The position numbers and the translations under genes were made by a program. A stretch of 33,019 nt of DNA, from NCBI GenBank assembly GCA_017470715.1, contig JAFUYE010000078.1, forward strand, positions 1-33,019. The letters run 5' to 3'. The notes beneath the pieces are model-generated. The model worked only from the letters and a program-made list of their open reading frames with translations. It ran no database searches and was not told the origin of the DNA. This document shows, one piece after another, positions 1-8,345 of this stretch (the stretch's first letter is position 1; each line of letters starts with the position of its first letter). This DNA is from Selenomonadaceae bacterium. GTDB taxonomy: Bacteria > Bacillota > Negativicutes > Selenomonadales > Selenomonadaceae.

Positions 1-310
1 CCGAATCGTCGACAGCCGAAAATTTTTCACAATCCGAATCGTCGACAGCCGAAAATTTTTCACAATCCGAATCGTCGACAGCCGAAAATTTTTCACAACC
101 CGAATCGTCGACAGCCGAAAATTTTTCACAACTCGAATCGTCGACTGCCGAAAACATTTCACAATCCGAATCGTCGACTGCCGAAAACATTTCACAATCC
201 GAATCGTCGACAGCCGAAAATTTTTCACAATCCGAATCATTGACAGCCAAAAATTTTTCACAATCCGAATCATTGACTGCCGAAAATTTTTCACAACCCG
301 AATCGTCGAC
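1..310. repeat. 33-bp tandem repeat array (9 copies plus a partial)
   Basis: Nine complete 33-bp units begin at 1, 34, 67, 100, 133, 166, 199, 232 and 265, followed by a 13-bp partial unit (298-310). The array continues off the left edge. Units differ by a few substitutions and have no spacers. At 33 bp (11 codons) the array stays open in two forward frames. Frame 2 reads RIVDSRKFFTI units and runs directly into the helicase remnant. Frame 3 reads ESSTAENFSQS units and stops at 327-329. Substitutions do not clearly favour either frame as the one under selection. Confidence 0.95.
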
Positions 311-650
311 CGTAAAGATTGGGCGTTAAATCTTGTTCGCGAAGACGATCGCGGCGTTACGAAAAAATTTTTCCCGACATGCTGATTTTTCGACGGGCGA
401 CGAACGATTTTATTGTAGACGTTTTGGAGCCGCACTGCGCAAATGATACGGATAATTTAAGTAAGGCAAAAGCTTTGGCACGATTCGCGCAGGAAAATCC
501 GATTGTCGGGCGTGCCGAAATGATTCGCGGTGAAAAAATTTTTTCAGGCGATTGGACATGACACGCAACGAAATTCGCGAAAAAATTTTGAGCGCGTCGA
601 CGACAGCTGAACTTGATAACATCTTCACCGACTGCGGGAAATTTTTTTGA
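2..650 (+). pseudogene. Decayed C-terminus of a DEAD/DEAH-box, type III restriction-like helicase
   Basis: Joined across frames, the segment reads as the C-terminal region of large DEAD/DEAH helicases of the type III restriction 'res' kind. Frame 2 gives VDRKDWALNLVRED (about 305-350). Frame 1 gives FPDMLIFRR, IVDVLEPH and KAKALARFAQE (about 370-530). Frame 3 gives NFFRRLDMTRNEIREKIL and ends in TGA at 648-650. Two breaks, at 362-373 and 533-544, each lie in an A-run/T-run. Each is repaired by adding one base, so both look like one-base contractions. The 33-bp repeat array enters in frame 2, apparently expanded from the codons for R-I-V-D-x-R-K. The N-terminal motor domains lie outside the window. 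The family match is from memory of conserved motifs, not from a search. Alternatives to true decay are homopolymer assembly errors or slippage-based phase variation. Confidence 0.6.
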
Positions 651-675
651 CAACGTTGCCGCCATTTGCTATAAC
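647..675 (+). promoter_or_regulatory. Sigma70-type promoter of glyQS
   Basis: TTGACA (647-652), a 17-bp spacer and TATAAC (670-675). The expected transcript start near 682 leaves a leader of about 25 nt before the TTG start at 708, too short for a T-box. The -35 box overlaps the stop codon of the helicase remnant. Confidence 0.8.
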
Positions 676-707
676 AGGTTTTGAATTTTACTAAGGAGGT
701 CACTCGT

Positions 708-3698
708 TTGAAATATCAGGAATTGGTTTTCGCCCTGCAAAAATTTTGGGCGGACAAGGGCTGCATTATCGCTGAACCCTACGACGTGGAAAAAGGCGCG
801 GGTACGATGAACCCGTTTACATTTTTGAGAGTTCTCGGACCGGAACCGTGGAACGTTGCTTATACGGAACCTTCGCGTCGTCCGGCTGACGGTCGTTACG
901 GCGACAATCCCAATCGTTTGTATCAGCATCATCAGTTGCAGTTGATTATGAAACCGTCGCCCGACAACATTCAGGAACTTTATCTTGATTCACTCGCGGC
1001 AATCGGCATTGAGGCGGCAAAGCACGATATTCGTTTCGTCGAGGACAACTGGGAATCACCGACACTCGGCGCGTGGGGTCTCGGTTGGGAAGTTTGGCTC
1101 GACGGCATGGAAATTACGCAGTTCACGTATTTTCAGCAGGTTGGCAGTCAAGATGTCAAGCCCGTCGCCGTCGAAATTACATACGGGCTTGAACGTTTGG
1201 CAATGTACATTCAGGGCGTCGAAAATGTTTACGATGTCGAATGGGCTGAAGGCGTCACTTACGGCGATGTTTTTCACCAAAACGAATTTGAGCAGACAAG
1301 TTACGCGTTCGATTTGAGCGACGAAAATTTGTTGTTCGATCTGTTCGAGAAATACGAAGCCGAAGCCGTTCGCGTCATCAAACTCGGTTACGTTCACCCC
1401 GCGTATGACTACGTTTTGAAATGTTCGCACACGTTCAATTTGCTTGACGCACGCGGAGCAATCAGCGTCAGTGAACGCACTGCATTTATCGGACGCGTTC
1501 GGAAGTTGGCTCGCATGTGCGCCGAAGTTTATTTGCAACAGCGCGAAAAGCTCGGTTATTCGTTGCTGAATAAAAGCTTTAAGCTTGAAGCTTTAAGCTT
1601 TAAGGAAAATTCGTCACCGCTCACCGCTCAAAGCTCAAAGCTTAAAGCTCAAAATTTTTTGCTTGAAATCGGCACGGAAGAAATTCCCGCGCACGCAATG
1701 CCCGCGATTTTGGAACAGCTGAAAACTTTGGCGGAAAAATCTTTGTCGGAGGCACGAATTACTTTCGGCAATGTTCAAACTCTCGGCACCCCGCGCAGAT
1801 TGGCTTTGCTCGTCGAAAATGTTGCCGCCCGTCAAGCCGACGTTGAGGACGAAAAACGCGGTGCATCAGCAAAAATTGCCTTCGACGCGGACGGCAAACC
1901 GACCAAAGCTGCGATTGGTTTCGCGAAGAAAAATAACGTTCAGCCCGAAGATTTAATCGTTCGCGACGGATACATTTACGCCGTGATTCATGAACAAGGA
2001 AAATCTTCCGCAGAAATTTTCGCGACGCTCCTGCCGAAAATTATTTGCGATTTGAGTTTCCCCAACAACATGCGCTGGGGCAGTTTGGATTTTAAATTCA
2101 TTCGTCCGTTGCGCTGGATTGTTGCGCTTTTCGGCGACGAAATTATTCCGTTTGAAGTTGCCAACGTCAAAAGCGGCAGAACTTCACGCGGTCACAGATT
2201 TTTGAGCACGGGCGATTTTGAAATTCCGACGGCTGACAATTACGTTGACGCTTGCGAAAAGAATTTTGTTATCGTCGACCAAAACAAACGCCGCGATATG
2301 ATTGTCGCGCAAATTAACGAAGTTGCCGCGTCGAAAAACGGCGTCGCCGAAATTACCGACGATTTACTTGAGGAAGTTTTGTACCTCGTCGAATATCCGA
2401 CCGCGCTTGCCGGTGAATTCGAGACGAAATATCTTGAATTGCCCGCCGAAGCCGTGATAACTCCGATGCGCGACCATCAACGTTATTTCCCCGTGAAAAC
2501 TTCCGACGGAAAGTTGATGCCGCTGTTTATCACGATTCGCAACGGCGGCAAAGATTTTATCGACATTGTTCAACACGGCAACGAACGTGTCTTGAAAGCC
2601 CGTTTGGAAGACGCGCAATTTTTCTTCAACGAAGACCGCAAAAAATCTTTGGAAGCACACCGCGACAAATTGAAAACCGTCGTTTTCCAAGAAGGACTCG
2701 GCTCCGTTTACGAAAAGACCGAACGTCTGATTAAGCTCGTCGAAAAAATTTCCGACATTCTCGGCGTCACGGCGGACGAACGTGCGAATTCGATTCGTGC
2801 GGCGAAACTTTCCAAAGCCGACCTTGTCACGGGCATGGTCACCGAATTTACCGAACTGCAAGGCGTCATGGGGCGCGAATATGCCAAACTTGACGGCGAA
2901 CCTGCGGAAGTCTGCGCGGCGATTGACGAACATTACATGCCCAGATTTGCGGGCGACGCTCAACCGAAATCGACGGCGGGAAAAATTTTGAGCCTTGCCG
3001 ACAAAATCGATAACATTGTCGCGACGTTCAGCCGCGGATTAATTCCGACCGGCTCGCAAGATCCGTTCGCCTTGCGCCGTCAAGCTTTGGGTATCGTCAA
3101 CCAGTTGACCGCCGCCCGTCAAAGCGTGTCGATTCGCGAAATTGTCGATTTGGCAATGGACTTGCTCAAAATCACCGATAAAGTTGGTCGCGAAAAAATT
3201 CAGCGCGAAGTTGCCGACTTCATGCGTCTGCGCGTGAAAAATGTTTTGTCGAATTCGACGCGTTACGACGTGATTGACGCGGTACTCGACGACGCGGACG
3301 ACGTTTTTGCCGTGACGCTCAAAGCCGCCGCCGTTGAACAATTTCTTGCGACGCCCGACGCCGTGAAGACAATTCAATCGTTCGTGCGCGTGTCGAACCT
3401 TGCCAAAAAAGCCGACTCGACGGACATGGACGAAAAACTTTTTGAACTCGACGCGGAAAAAGTTTTGTTCAAAGCGTTTGAAGCCGTCAAAGTTGCGGCG
3501 GACGAACTCATTGCCAAAAAAGATTTTCTCGGCGCGTTGGACGTGCTCAAAAAACTTTCCACGCCGATTGATTCGTTCTTCGATTCGGTTATGGTCATGG
3601 ATGAAAATTTGTCCGTGCGGAAAAATCGTCTTGCGCTTTTGAAATCGACGGATGAATTGCTTGCGAAAATTGCGGACTTCGGTAAAATCGTTCAATAA
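708..3698 (+). CDS. glyQS: Glycyl-tRNA synthetase, fused alpha and beta subunits
   Basis: Attaches glycine to tRNA-Gly in the cytoplasm (class II, bacterial alpha2beta2 type). The 996-aa product carries the alpha subunit at about 1-288, with the family signatures [17 protein letters not shown] and the GDNPNR/YQHHQ region. A linker follows at about 289-316. The beta subunit runs from about 316 ([12 protein letters not shown]) to the end, including the HYMPRFAGD stretch and a C-terminal anticodon-binding region. The TTG start at 708 is chosen because AAGGAGGT sits 7 nt upstream at 693-700 and because [11 protein letters not shown] is the usual alpha-subunit beginning. A frame extension to 681 would swallow the ribosome site. 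Most Firmicutes have separate glyQ and glyS; fused forms are known, for example in Chlamydia. The linker contains neither a stop nor an ATG and is made of a translated inverted heptamer repeat. The first gene of the downstream cluster follows after 18 bp. Confidence 0.97.
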   Translation: MKYQELVFALQKFWADKGCIIAEPYDVEKGAGTMNPFTFLRVLGPEPWNVAYTEPSRRPADGRYGDNPNRLYQHHQLQLIMKPSPDNIQELYLDSLAAIGIEAAKHDIRFVEDNWESPTLGAWGLGWEVWLDGMEITQFTYFQQVGSQDVKPVAVEITYGLERLAMYIQGVENVYDVEWAEGVTYGDVFHQNEFEQTSYAFDLSDENLLFDLFEKYEAEAVRVIKLGYVHPAYDYVLKCSHTFNLLDARGAISVSERTAFIGRVRKLARMCAEVYLQQREKLGYSLLNKSFKLEALSFKENSSPLTAQSSKLKAQNFLLEIGTEEIPAHAMPAILEQLKTLAEKSLSEARITFGNVQTLGTPRRLALLVENVAARQADVEDEKRGASAKIAFDADGKPTKAAIGFAKKNNVQPEDLIVRDGYIYAVIHEQGKSSAEIFATLLPKIICDLSFPNNMRWGSLDFKFIRPLRWIVALFGDEIIPFEVANVKSGRTSRGHRFLSTGDFEIPTADNYVDACEKNFVIVDQNKRRDMIVAQINEVAASKNGVAEITDDLLEEVLYLVEYPTALAGEFETKYLELPAEAVITPMRDHQRYFPVKTSDGKLMPLFITIRNGGKDFIDIVQHGNERVLKARLEDAQFFFNEDRKKSLEAHRDKLKTVVFQEGLGSVYEKTERLIKLVEKISDILGVTADERANSIRAAKLSKADLVTGMVTEFTELQGVMGREYAKLDGEPAEVCAAIDEHYMPRFAGDAQPKSTAGKILSLADKIDNIVATFSRGLIPTGSQDPFALRRQALGIVNQLTAARQSVSIREIVDLAMDLLKITDKVGREKIQREVADFMRLRVKNVLSNSTRYDVIDAVLDDADDVFAVTLKAAAVEQFLATPDAVKTIQSFVRVSNLAKKADSTDMDEKLFELDAEKVLFKAFEAVKVAADELIAKKDFLGALDVLKKLSTPIDSFFDSVMVMDENLSVRKNRLALLKSTDELLAKIADFGKIVQ
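1574..1654. repeat. Inverted heptamer-repeat element inside glyQS
   Basis: The left arm (1574-1605) is four tandem 7-bp units of AAGCTTT type. A spacer of about 24 bp follows. The right arm (1630-1654) is three units of AAAGCTC/AAAGCTT, roughly complementary to the left arm. It is read through without a stop and encodes the linker between the alpha and beta subunits, rich in K, L, S and A. The architecture (7-bp tandem arms around a short spacer) matches the intergenic elements at 14861-14941 and 23047-23116. Confidence 0.85.
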
Positions 3699-3716
3699 AA
3701 TTTTGGGAGTCACGCC

Positions 3717-4343
3717 ATGAAAATTTTGTGTCACCGCGGGCTGTGGAATTCACCCGAAGAAAAAAATTCGCTTACCGCCTTGAAACGCGCCGTCGAAAAA
3801 AATTTCGGCTTTGAAAGCGACGTTCGCGATTACTGCGGCAAGCTCGTCATTTCGCACGACATTGCCGACGAAAATTCACCCGCGCTTGAAGACGTGCTGA
3901 AACTTTTGGCGGGCGACAAATTTTGTTTTGCGATAAACATCAAGGCGGACGGTTTGACTTACGAACTGAAAACTTTGCTCAAAAAATATTCGCTGAACAA
4001 TTACTTTGCCTTTGATATGTCCGTTCCGCAAATGTTGTGTTACCGTGACGCCGATTTGAAATTTTTCACGCGACAGAGTGAGTATGAAAAAATCCCGTCA
4101 CTGTACGACGAAGCGGCGGGCGTTTGGTTAGACGGTTTCGAATCGGACGAATGGATTGACGCCGCGTTGATTGAAAAGCATTTGTCGCACGGTAAACAAA
4201 TTTGCGTTGTGTCTTCGGAATTGCACGGGCGCGAACCGCAAGAATTTTGGTTGCGTCTCAAAACAATCGACAACCCGAATTTTTACCTGTGTACCGACTT
4301 TCCGATTCAAGCAGAAAAATTTTTTGGAGGTGACAACGTTTGA
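3717..4343 (+). CDS. GDPD-like glycerophosphodiester phosphodiesterase
   Basis: A 208-aa soluble TIM-barrel-type phosphodiesterase of the glycerophosphodiester phosphodiesterase superfamily. H6-R7-G8 starts the catalytic loop, E33-x-D35 are metal ligands, and H47-D48 provides the second catalytic histidine. The third acidic metal ligand, usually in an IEIK-type motif, is replaced by N74 in INIKADGL. I recall this as a feature of a subgroup found in polysaccharide clusters, so it need not mean inactivity. The length is short but complete for this subgroup. It has a GGGAG ribosome site upstream of the ATG. It lies 18 bp after glyQS, and its TGA overlaps the TTG of the next gene, so translation is likely coupled. 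The substrate is unknown; a glycerol-phosphate or similar phosphodiester is plausible. Confidence 0.75.
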   Translation: MKILCHRGLWNSPEEKNSLTALKRAVEKNFGFESDVRDYCGKLVISHDIADENSPALEDVLKLLAGDKFCFAINIKADGLTYELKTLLKKYSLNNYFAFDMSVPQMLCYRDADLKFFTRQSEYEKIPSLYDEAAGVWLDGFESDEWIDAALIEKHLSHGKQICVVSSELHGREPQEFWLRLKTIDNPNFYLCTDFPIQAEKFFGGDNV

Positions 4344-4975
4344 AAATCAAAGCCATAATTTTTGACATGGATGGCGTTTTGATTGAAGCCAAAGATTGGC
4401 ATTACGAGGCACTCAATCGCTCGCTGAACTTGTTCGGTTACAACATCAGCCGTTACGACCACTTGGTCACTTATGACGGTTTGCCGACGCGAATCAAGCT
4501 GGAGATGTTGTCAATGGAACGCGGATTGCCACGCGCACTGCACAAATTCATTAACGAAATGAAACAGCAATACACGTTGGAACTTGTTTACCAAAAATGC
4601 AAGCCGACGTTTTATCACGAATACGCGCTGTCAAAACTTAAAGCGGAAGGTTATCGATTGGCAGTCGCGTCAAATTCCGTGCGTCGTTCTGTCGAAATGA
4701 TGATGGAGCGCAGCAATTTGCTTCCTTATCTTGAATTTTTCTTGAGCAACCAAGACGTCAGCAAGCCGAAGCCCGATCCGGAAATTTATCAAGTTGCGAT
4801 AGCGAAACTGAACCTTGACCCGAAAGAGTGTTTGATAGTCGAAGACAATCCGAACGGTATCAAAGCCGCCAAAGCTTCCGGTGCGCACGTTTACGAAGTC
4901 GAGACCGTCAAAGACGTGAACTATCAGGCGATAAAGCAGGCTATTCGTCAGGTAGAGGAGGCGAACGAATTATGA
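4340..4975 (+). CDS. HAD-superfamily hydrolase, beta-phosphoglucomutase-like
   Basis: A 211-aa haloacid dehalogenase-type phosphatase or phosphomutase. Motif I is D9-x-D11 (DMDGVL), with a helical cap at about 15-90. Motif II is S111 (ASNS), motif III is K142 (SKPKPD), and motif IV is E168-D169 (VEDNPNG). All four motifs are intact, so it should be active. The start is TTG at 4340, with GGAGGT at 4326-4331 and a 4-bp overlap with the upstream gene. The 3' end shares ATGA with the next gene. Position between a phosphodiesterase and a nucleotidyltransferase suggests it processes the sugar or polyol phosphate that is later activated. The substrate cannot be read from sequence. Confidence 0.85.
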   Translation: MKIKAIIFDMDGVLIEAKDWHYEALNRSLNLFGYNISRYDHLVTYDGLPTRIKLEMLSMERGLPRALHKFINEMKQQYTLELVYQKCKPTFYHEYALSKLKAEGYRLAVASNSVRRSVEMMMERSNLLPYLEFFLSNQDVSKPKPDPEIYQVAIAKLNLDPKECLIVEDNPNGIKAAKASGAHVYEVETVKDVNYQAIKQAIRQVEEANEL

Positions 4976-5721
4976 ACGTCGTGATTCCAATGGCGGGCGA
5001 CAGCAAAATCTTCAAAGATGCCGGCTTCAAATACAACAAAAATTTCACGGAGATAAATCACAAGCCACTGTTTCAACGCGTGTTCGATTCGGTCAAAAAT
5101 ATCGGCGCGCAGAATTTTATATTCGTCGTGAACAATGACGATGCGCAAAAATTTCATATCAATAAGTCGCTCAAGCTCATTGCGCCGAACTGCAAAGTTG
5201 TCGTCGCTCAAGGTCAAACGGCGGGGGCGGCTTGCAGTGTTTTGCTTGCGGCGGAATTCATTGACAACGACGACGAACTGATAATTTTCAACGGAGATCA
5301 AGTTCTTGAATGCGATTTGGAAGGAATGCTGAAAATTTTTCGTGCAAACGACTGGGACGGCGGAATTTTGACTTTCGAGTCGGTACACCCGCGCTGGTCA
5401 TTTGTTCGCTTGGATGAAAACAATTTTGTTATCGAGACTGCGGAGAAAGACCCCATAAGCAACCACGCCACGGCGGGATTTTACTACTTCAAACACGGCA
5501 AAGATTTTGTCGACTCCGCAAAAATGATGATTCGCAAAGACGCCAACGTCAACGGCTGTTATTACGTTTGCCCCGCGTACAACGAGATGATTATTCGGCA
5601 AAAAGTTATCGGCTGCGTTGAGATTGACGGCGCGTTTTACTTTCCGTTGACGACGCCCAAAGAAGTTGACGAGTATGAAGCTCATGTTCGCAAAAATGAA
5701 CGTCGCGGAGGCGAATCGTAA
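4972..5721 (+). CDS. Nucleotidyltransferase-fold protein, divergent paralogue
   Basis: A 249-aa member of the sugar-1-phosphate nucleotidyltransferase fold. The ATG at 4972 overlaps the HAD stop (ATGA) and follows GAGGAGG; an upstream in-frame extension would overlap the HAD gene by about 150 bp. It is clearly paralogous to the protein at 6057-6815: both share GAAC(S/T)VLLA, FIDND, and a D-Q in the central NGDQ/NSDQ motif. The nucleotide-binding signature is degenerate. Where the paralogue has G-R-G-S-R, this protein has G9-D-S-K-I13, losing the second glycine and the arginine. K23 still aligns with the paralogue's PKPL lysine. It may be a specialised transferase or a non-catalytic partner. 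Confidence 0.75.
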   Translation: MNVVIPMAGDSKIFKDAGFKYNKNFTEINHKPLFQRVFDSVKNIGAQNFIFVVNNDDAQKFHINKSLKLIAPNCKVVVAQGQTAGAACSVLLAAEFIDNDDELIIFNGDQVLECDLEGMLKIFRANDWDGGILTFESVHPRWSFVRLDENNFVIETAEKDPISNHATAGFYYFKHGKDFVDSAKMMIRKDANVNGCYYVCPAYNEMIIRQKVIGCVEIDGAFYFPLTTPKEVDEYEAHVRKNERRGGES

Positions 5722-6041
5722 TGAAAAGCGCAAAGCTTACCGACATGATTCGCGGCTGGTTTGTTGGCAATTTTGAGCCCACGCTTTACCGAACGAATGA
5801 CGTTGAAGTTGCGGTGAAGGAATACACTGCGGGCGAATTCGAGGACGCGCACTATCATAAAATCGCCACGGAAATAACCGTTGTCCTTGACGGCAAAATC
5901 GAGATGGCGGGCAAAGTTTGGAATGCCGGCGATATTGTCGTCATTGAACCTGACGATGTTTCCGGTTTCAAAGCTTTGACGGCTGCACGGCTTGTCGTCG
6001 TCAAAATACCCGGCGCGAATAATGACAAATATCTTGCTTGA
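5721..6041 (+). CDS. Small cupin-domain protein
   Basis: A 106-aa single-domain cupin. Cupin motif 1 is visible as H44-x-H46 with E51 four residues further on, followed by the glycine-rich turn (LDGKIE) and GDIVVIEP. The histidine usual in motif 2 is absent (EPDDVSGFKA), so metal binding would use a reduced ligand set. The ATG overlaps the upstream stop by one base (TAATG), and the next gene starts 15 bp downstream after AAGGAGT. Sitting between two nucleotidyltransferase paralogues, it may be an isomerase, an epimerase or a small-molecule sensor of that pathway. The function is not assignable from sequence alone. Confidence 0.7.
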   Translation: MKSAKLTDMIRGWFVGNFEPTLYRTNDVEVAVKEYTAGEFEDAHYHKIATEITVVLDGKIEMAGKVWNAGDIVVIEPDDVSGFKALTAARLVVVKIPGANNDKYLA

Positions 6042-6056
6042 AGGAGTCTGATTCGC

Positions 6057-6815
6057 ATGTTGAATATCGTTGTACCCATGGCGGGACGCGGCTCACGTTT
6101 CGTGAAAGCCGGCTACGAATTGCCCAAACCGCTGATTGAAATTCACGCTCACCCGATGATTGAATGCGTCACGAAAAATATTACGCCCAAGGTTGAGCAC
6201 AAATTTATTTACCTGTGCCTTGCCGAACATTTGGCGAAATACGATTTGGAACGTCGCTTGAAAACATTTTCGCCGACTTGCGAGATTGTTTCCGTCGACA
6301 AAGTAACCGAAGGCGCGGCGTGTACCGTGTTGCTTGCAAAAAAATTTATCGACAACGATGAACCTTTGATGATTGCCAATTCCGACCAGCTCGTCGACAT
6401 TGACATAAACGATTATCTTGCGGCGGGCGACGGGCTTGACGGTTTGATTATGACGATGTTTGCCGACGACAACAAATGGTCGTTTATCAAGTTCGACGAG
6501 GCGAAACACGTTACGACAGTTCGCGAAAAAGAAGTTATCTCCAACGAGGCGACGGTCGGCATTTACAATTTCGCGCACGGGCATGATTACGTTGACTGCG
6601 CGGAAAAAATGATTGAACTCAATCTGCGCGTCAACAACGAATTTTACGTTGCGCCCGTGTACAACATTTTTATCGACGGCGGCGCGAAGGTCGGCTTTTA
6701 TAACGTCGGCAAACTTGATGCGGGCATGTACGGTTTGGGCGTCCCTGAGGATTTGAACAAGTTCATTGCCAATCCGCTGTCGAAAAAAATCTTCGGAGAC
6801 TGCGACAATGTTTGA
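6057..6815 (+). CDS. Sugar-phosphate-type nucleotidyltransferase
   Basis: A 252-aa enzyme of the nucleotidyltransferase fold, expected to transfer a nucleoside monophosphate from NTP to a phosphorylated sugar or polyol. The signature G10-R-G-S-R14 and P23-K24-P-L are intact, as are TEGAAC and the acidic ANSDQ motif. This is the canonical copy of the pair; 4972-5721 is the divergent one. AAGGAGT at 6041-6047 lies 9 nt before the ATG. The 3' end overlaps the next gene by 8 bp. The product is probably an activated precursor for a surface glycan, used by the downstream WavE-like protein. The exact nucleotide and substrate are unknown. Confidence 0.85.
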   Translation: MLNIVVPMAGRGSRFVKAGYELPKPLIEIHAHPMIECVTKNITPKVEHKFIYLCLAEHLAKYDLERRLKTFSPTCEIVSVDKVTEGAACTVLLAKKFIDNDEPLMIANSDQLVDIDINDYLAAGDGLDGLIMTMFADDNKWSFIKFDEAKHVTTVREKEVISNEATVGIYNFAHGHDYVDCAEKMIELNLRVNNEFYVAPVYNIFIDGGAKVGFYNVGKLDAGMYGLGVPEDLNKFIANPLSKKIFGDCDNV

Positions 6816-8265
6816 CGTTGAAAAAATTCTACGCATGACGGACGATTTGAAAACTTTTATCCGCGAACACGACGACCTTTATTTGACGGCAGAAATTTTT
6901 TGGGAAGATGACTTCGTGCTTTTTCGGCGGTTGAAGATTTGCTTTCGGGCAATCCTGTGCGATATACCGCTTTACTACAACAACATGCCCGTCAACGAAA
7001 TTTTTGGCATACCGGTGAGGAAAACTTCCGATGTGTCAAAAAATTTTTCGCGGCGGACGGGAATAATCACGATTGTCAGAAAGCCGTTCCCGTTTTACCA
7101 AACGGAGCTTGCGTTTGCAGTCAACGGTCAAAGGTTAAACGTCGCGATTTTTGTGATGAATTCCGATGAAGTGGCGGCGATTTACGATCGATTGACGATG
7201 ATTCAACTCCTGCAGATATATTCCGCAGATGGATTTCGAATAGATTCTTACGAAGATATTGCCGTGCGATTTTCTCGCGGAATGAAAACTATTTTGGACA
7301 CGAATCGGACTTTTAAGTTCCAAATGTTGACGCCGGAACAGCTCAACTTCCGATACGAAATTTCCGACGCGGCGATTGTTCTTCAAGGACCGATAGTTTA
7401 CGAAGACAATTACACCGCCGAAACGATTAAAGTTTATCGCAAAATTTATCCGAACGCACCGATTGTCGTTTCGACGTGGACGGATGAAGCGACCAACGAT
7501 TTTCGAAAAATCTGCAGGGAAAATTTCGTTGCCTTGCTGGAAAACAAACCGCCCGAATTTCCCGGTCCGAACAACGCTAACATGCAACTTGAAAGCTCCC
7601 TGCAAGGCGTCAAATTTGTCCGTGAAAATACGGTTGCGAAATTCGTTTTGAAAACTCGTTGCGATCAGCGAATCAACAAGCCCGACTTCCTGATGTGGTT
7701 TCGTAATTTGATTTTGACGTTCCCGCCGTTCGGTGACAAACTTCGCGGACGAATTCTTCAGCCCGGAGCCATAAAATGGTTGCCTTTTAATGCAAGGGAT
7801 TTTTTTGCTTTCGGTTACGTTGAGGACATTTTCAAACTCTATGGAATTTCTCGCCCTTCCGGCAAAAATGATCCTGTGACTTATCGCCAAAAGCATCGGC
7901 AACTTTTTGATAAGTTCAAGAATGTTGACGAGAAATGCTCAATGCTCAACTTTGTTCCGCCGATTGCGACAAAAAAATTGCTGAAAGCCAACCGAGCAAT
8001 GAAACGCATGCATGATATCGAATCGTACATTATGCGAACATTTTACGAGGAAAACATCGGCGCAATTGACTATGACAAATTTATTGAAACGGGTTGGAAA
8101 TTCATGCGCGAATATCTTGTGCTTATTGGCTTAGACGACGTTCGTTTGGATTGGCCGAAATACGAAACTACTTGGAAATATCGAACCGACGGTTGGCTTG
8201 TCAACGATATAGGTTTTTCGCGTTGGTTGGATTTGTACAGAAATTTTAAGGTTGATTGGGTGTAA
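6808..8265 (+). CDS. WavE-family polysaccharide biosynthesis protein
   Basis: A 485-aa cytoplasmic protein. The C-terminal portion (about 186-485) carries WavE-family motifs: AIVLQGPIVYEDN, TAETIKVYRKIYP, STWTDE and the KTRCDQRI stretch near residue 283. WavE is a Vibrio cholerae lipopolysaccharide-core locus protein with a glycosyltransferase-like fold. The N-terminal 180 residues resemble nothing I recognise and may bind the acceptor or a partner. ATG 6808 is preferred over a longer in-frame option because GGAG lies at 6795-6798 and the overlap with the upstream gene stays at 8 bp. It is the last gene of the cluster and the likely transfer step for the substituent made upstream. Confidence 0.75.
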   Translation: MFDVEKILRMTDDLKTFIREHDDLYLTAEIFWEDDFVLFRRLKICFRAILCDIPLYYNNMPVNEIFGIPVRKTSDVSKNFSRRTGIITIVRKPFPFYQTELAFAVNGQRLNVAIFVMNSDEVAAIYDRLTMIQLLQIYSADGFRIDSYEDIAVRFSRGMKTILDTNRTFKFQMLTPEQLNFRYEISDAAIVLQGPIVYEDNYTAETIKVYRKIYPNAPIVVSTWTDEATNDFRKICRENFVALLENKPPEFPGPNNANMQLESSLQGVKFVRENTVAKFVLKTRCDQRINKPDFLMWFRNLILTFPPFGDKLRGRILQPGAIKWLPFNARDFFAFGYVEDIFKLYGISRPSGKNDPVTYRQKHRQLFDKFKNVDEKCSMLNFVPPIATKKLLKANRAMKRMHDIESYIMRTFYEENIGAIDYDKFIETGWKFMREYLVLIGLDDVRLDWPKYETTWKYRTDGWLVNDIGFSRWLDLYRNFKVDWV

Positions 8266-8281
8266 AAACTTTGCAGGAAGT

Positions 8282-8298
8282 TTCGACGCCGCGTCGAA
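8282..8298. promoter_or_regulatory. Perfect 7-bp-arm palindrome of unknown role
   Basis: TTCGACG (8282-8288), CCG, CGTCGAA (8292-8298) in the 80-bp gap between the WavE-like gene and the EAL gene. No T-run follows, so it is not an intrinsic terminator. It could be an operator or a processing hairpin. Confidence 0.4.
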
Positions 8299-8345
8299 TT
8301 CGCAAAAGCAAGACTTAGAGCGATAAATTTAAAAGGAAGATGACC

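Noticed and set aside
1-310. Possible CRISPR array
   Set aside because: The units are directly adjacent with no unique spacers; it is a coding-length tandem repeat.
647-707. T-box riboswitch before glyQS
   Set aside because: The promoter leaves a leader of only about 25 nt, with no specifier loop or antiterminator.
3039-3734. Long minus-strand open frame opposite glyQS (231 codons)
   Set aside because: It lies opposite a well-conserved gene, has no family match or ribosome site, and reflects codon bias.
8282-8298. Terminator for the glycan cluster
   Set aside because: The palindrome is not followed by a T-run, so it is listed only as a palindrome.
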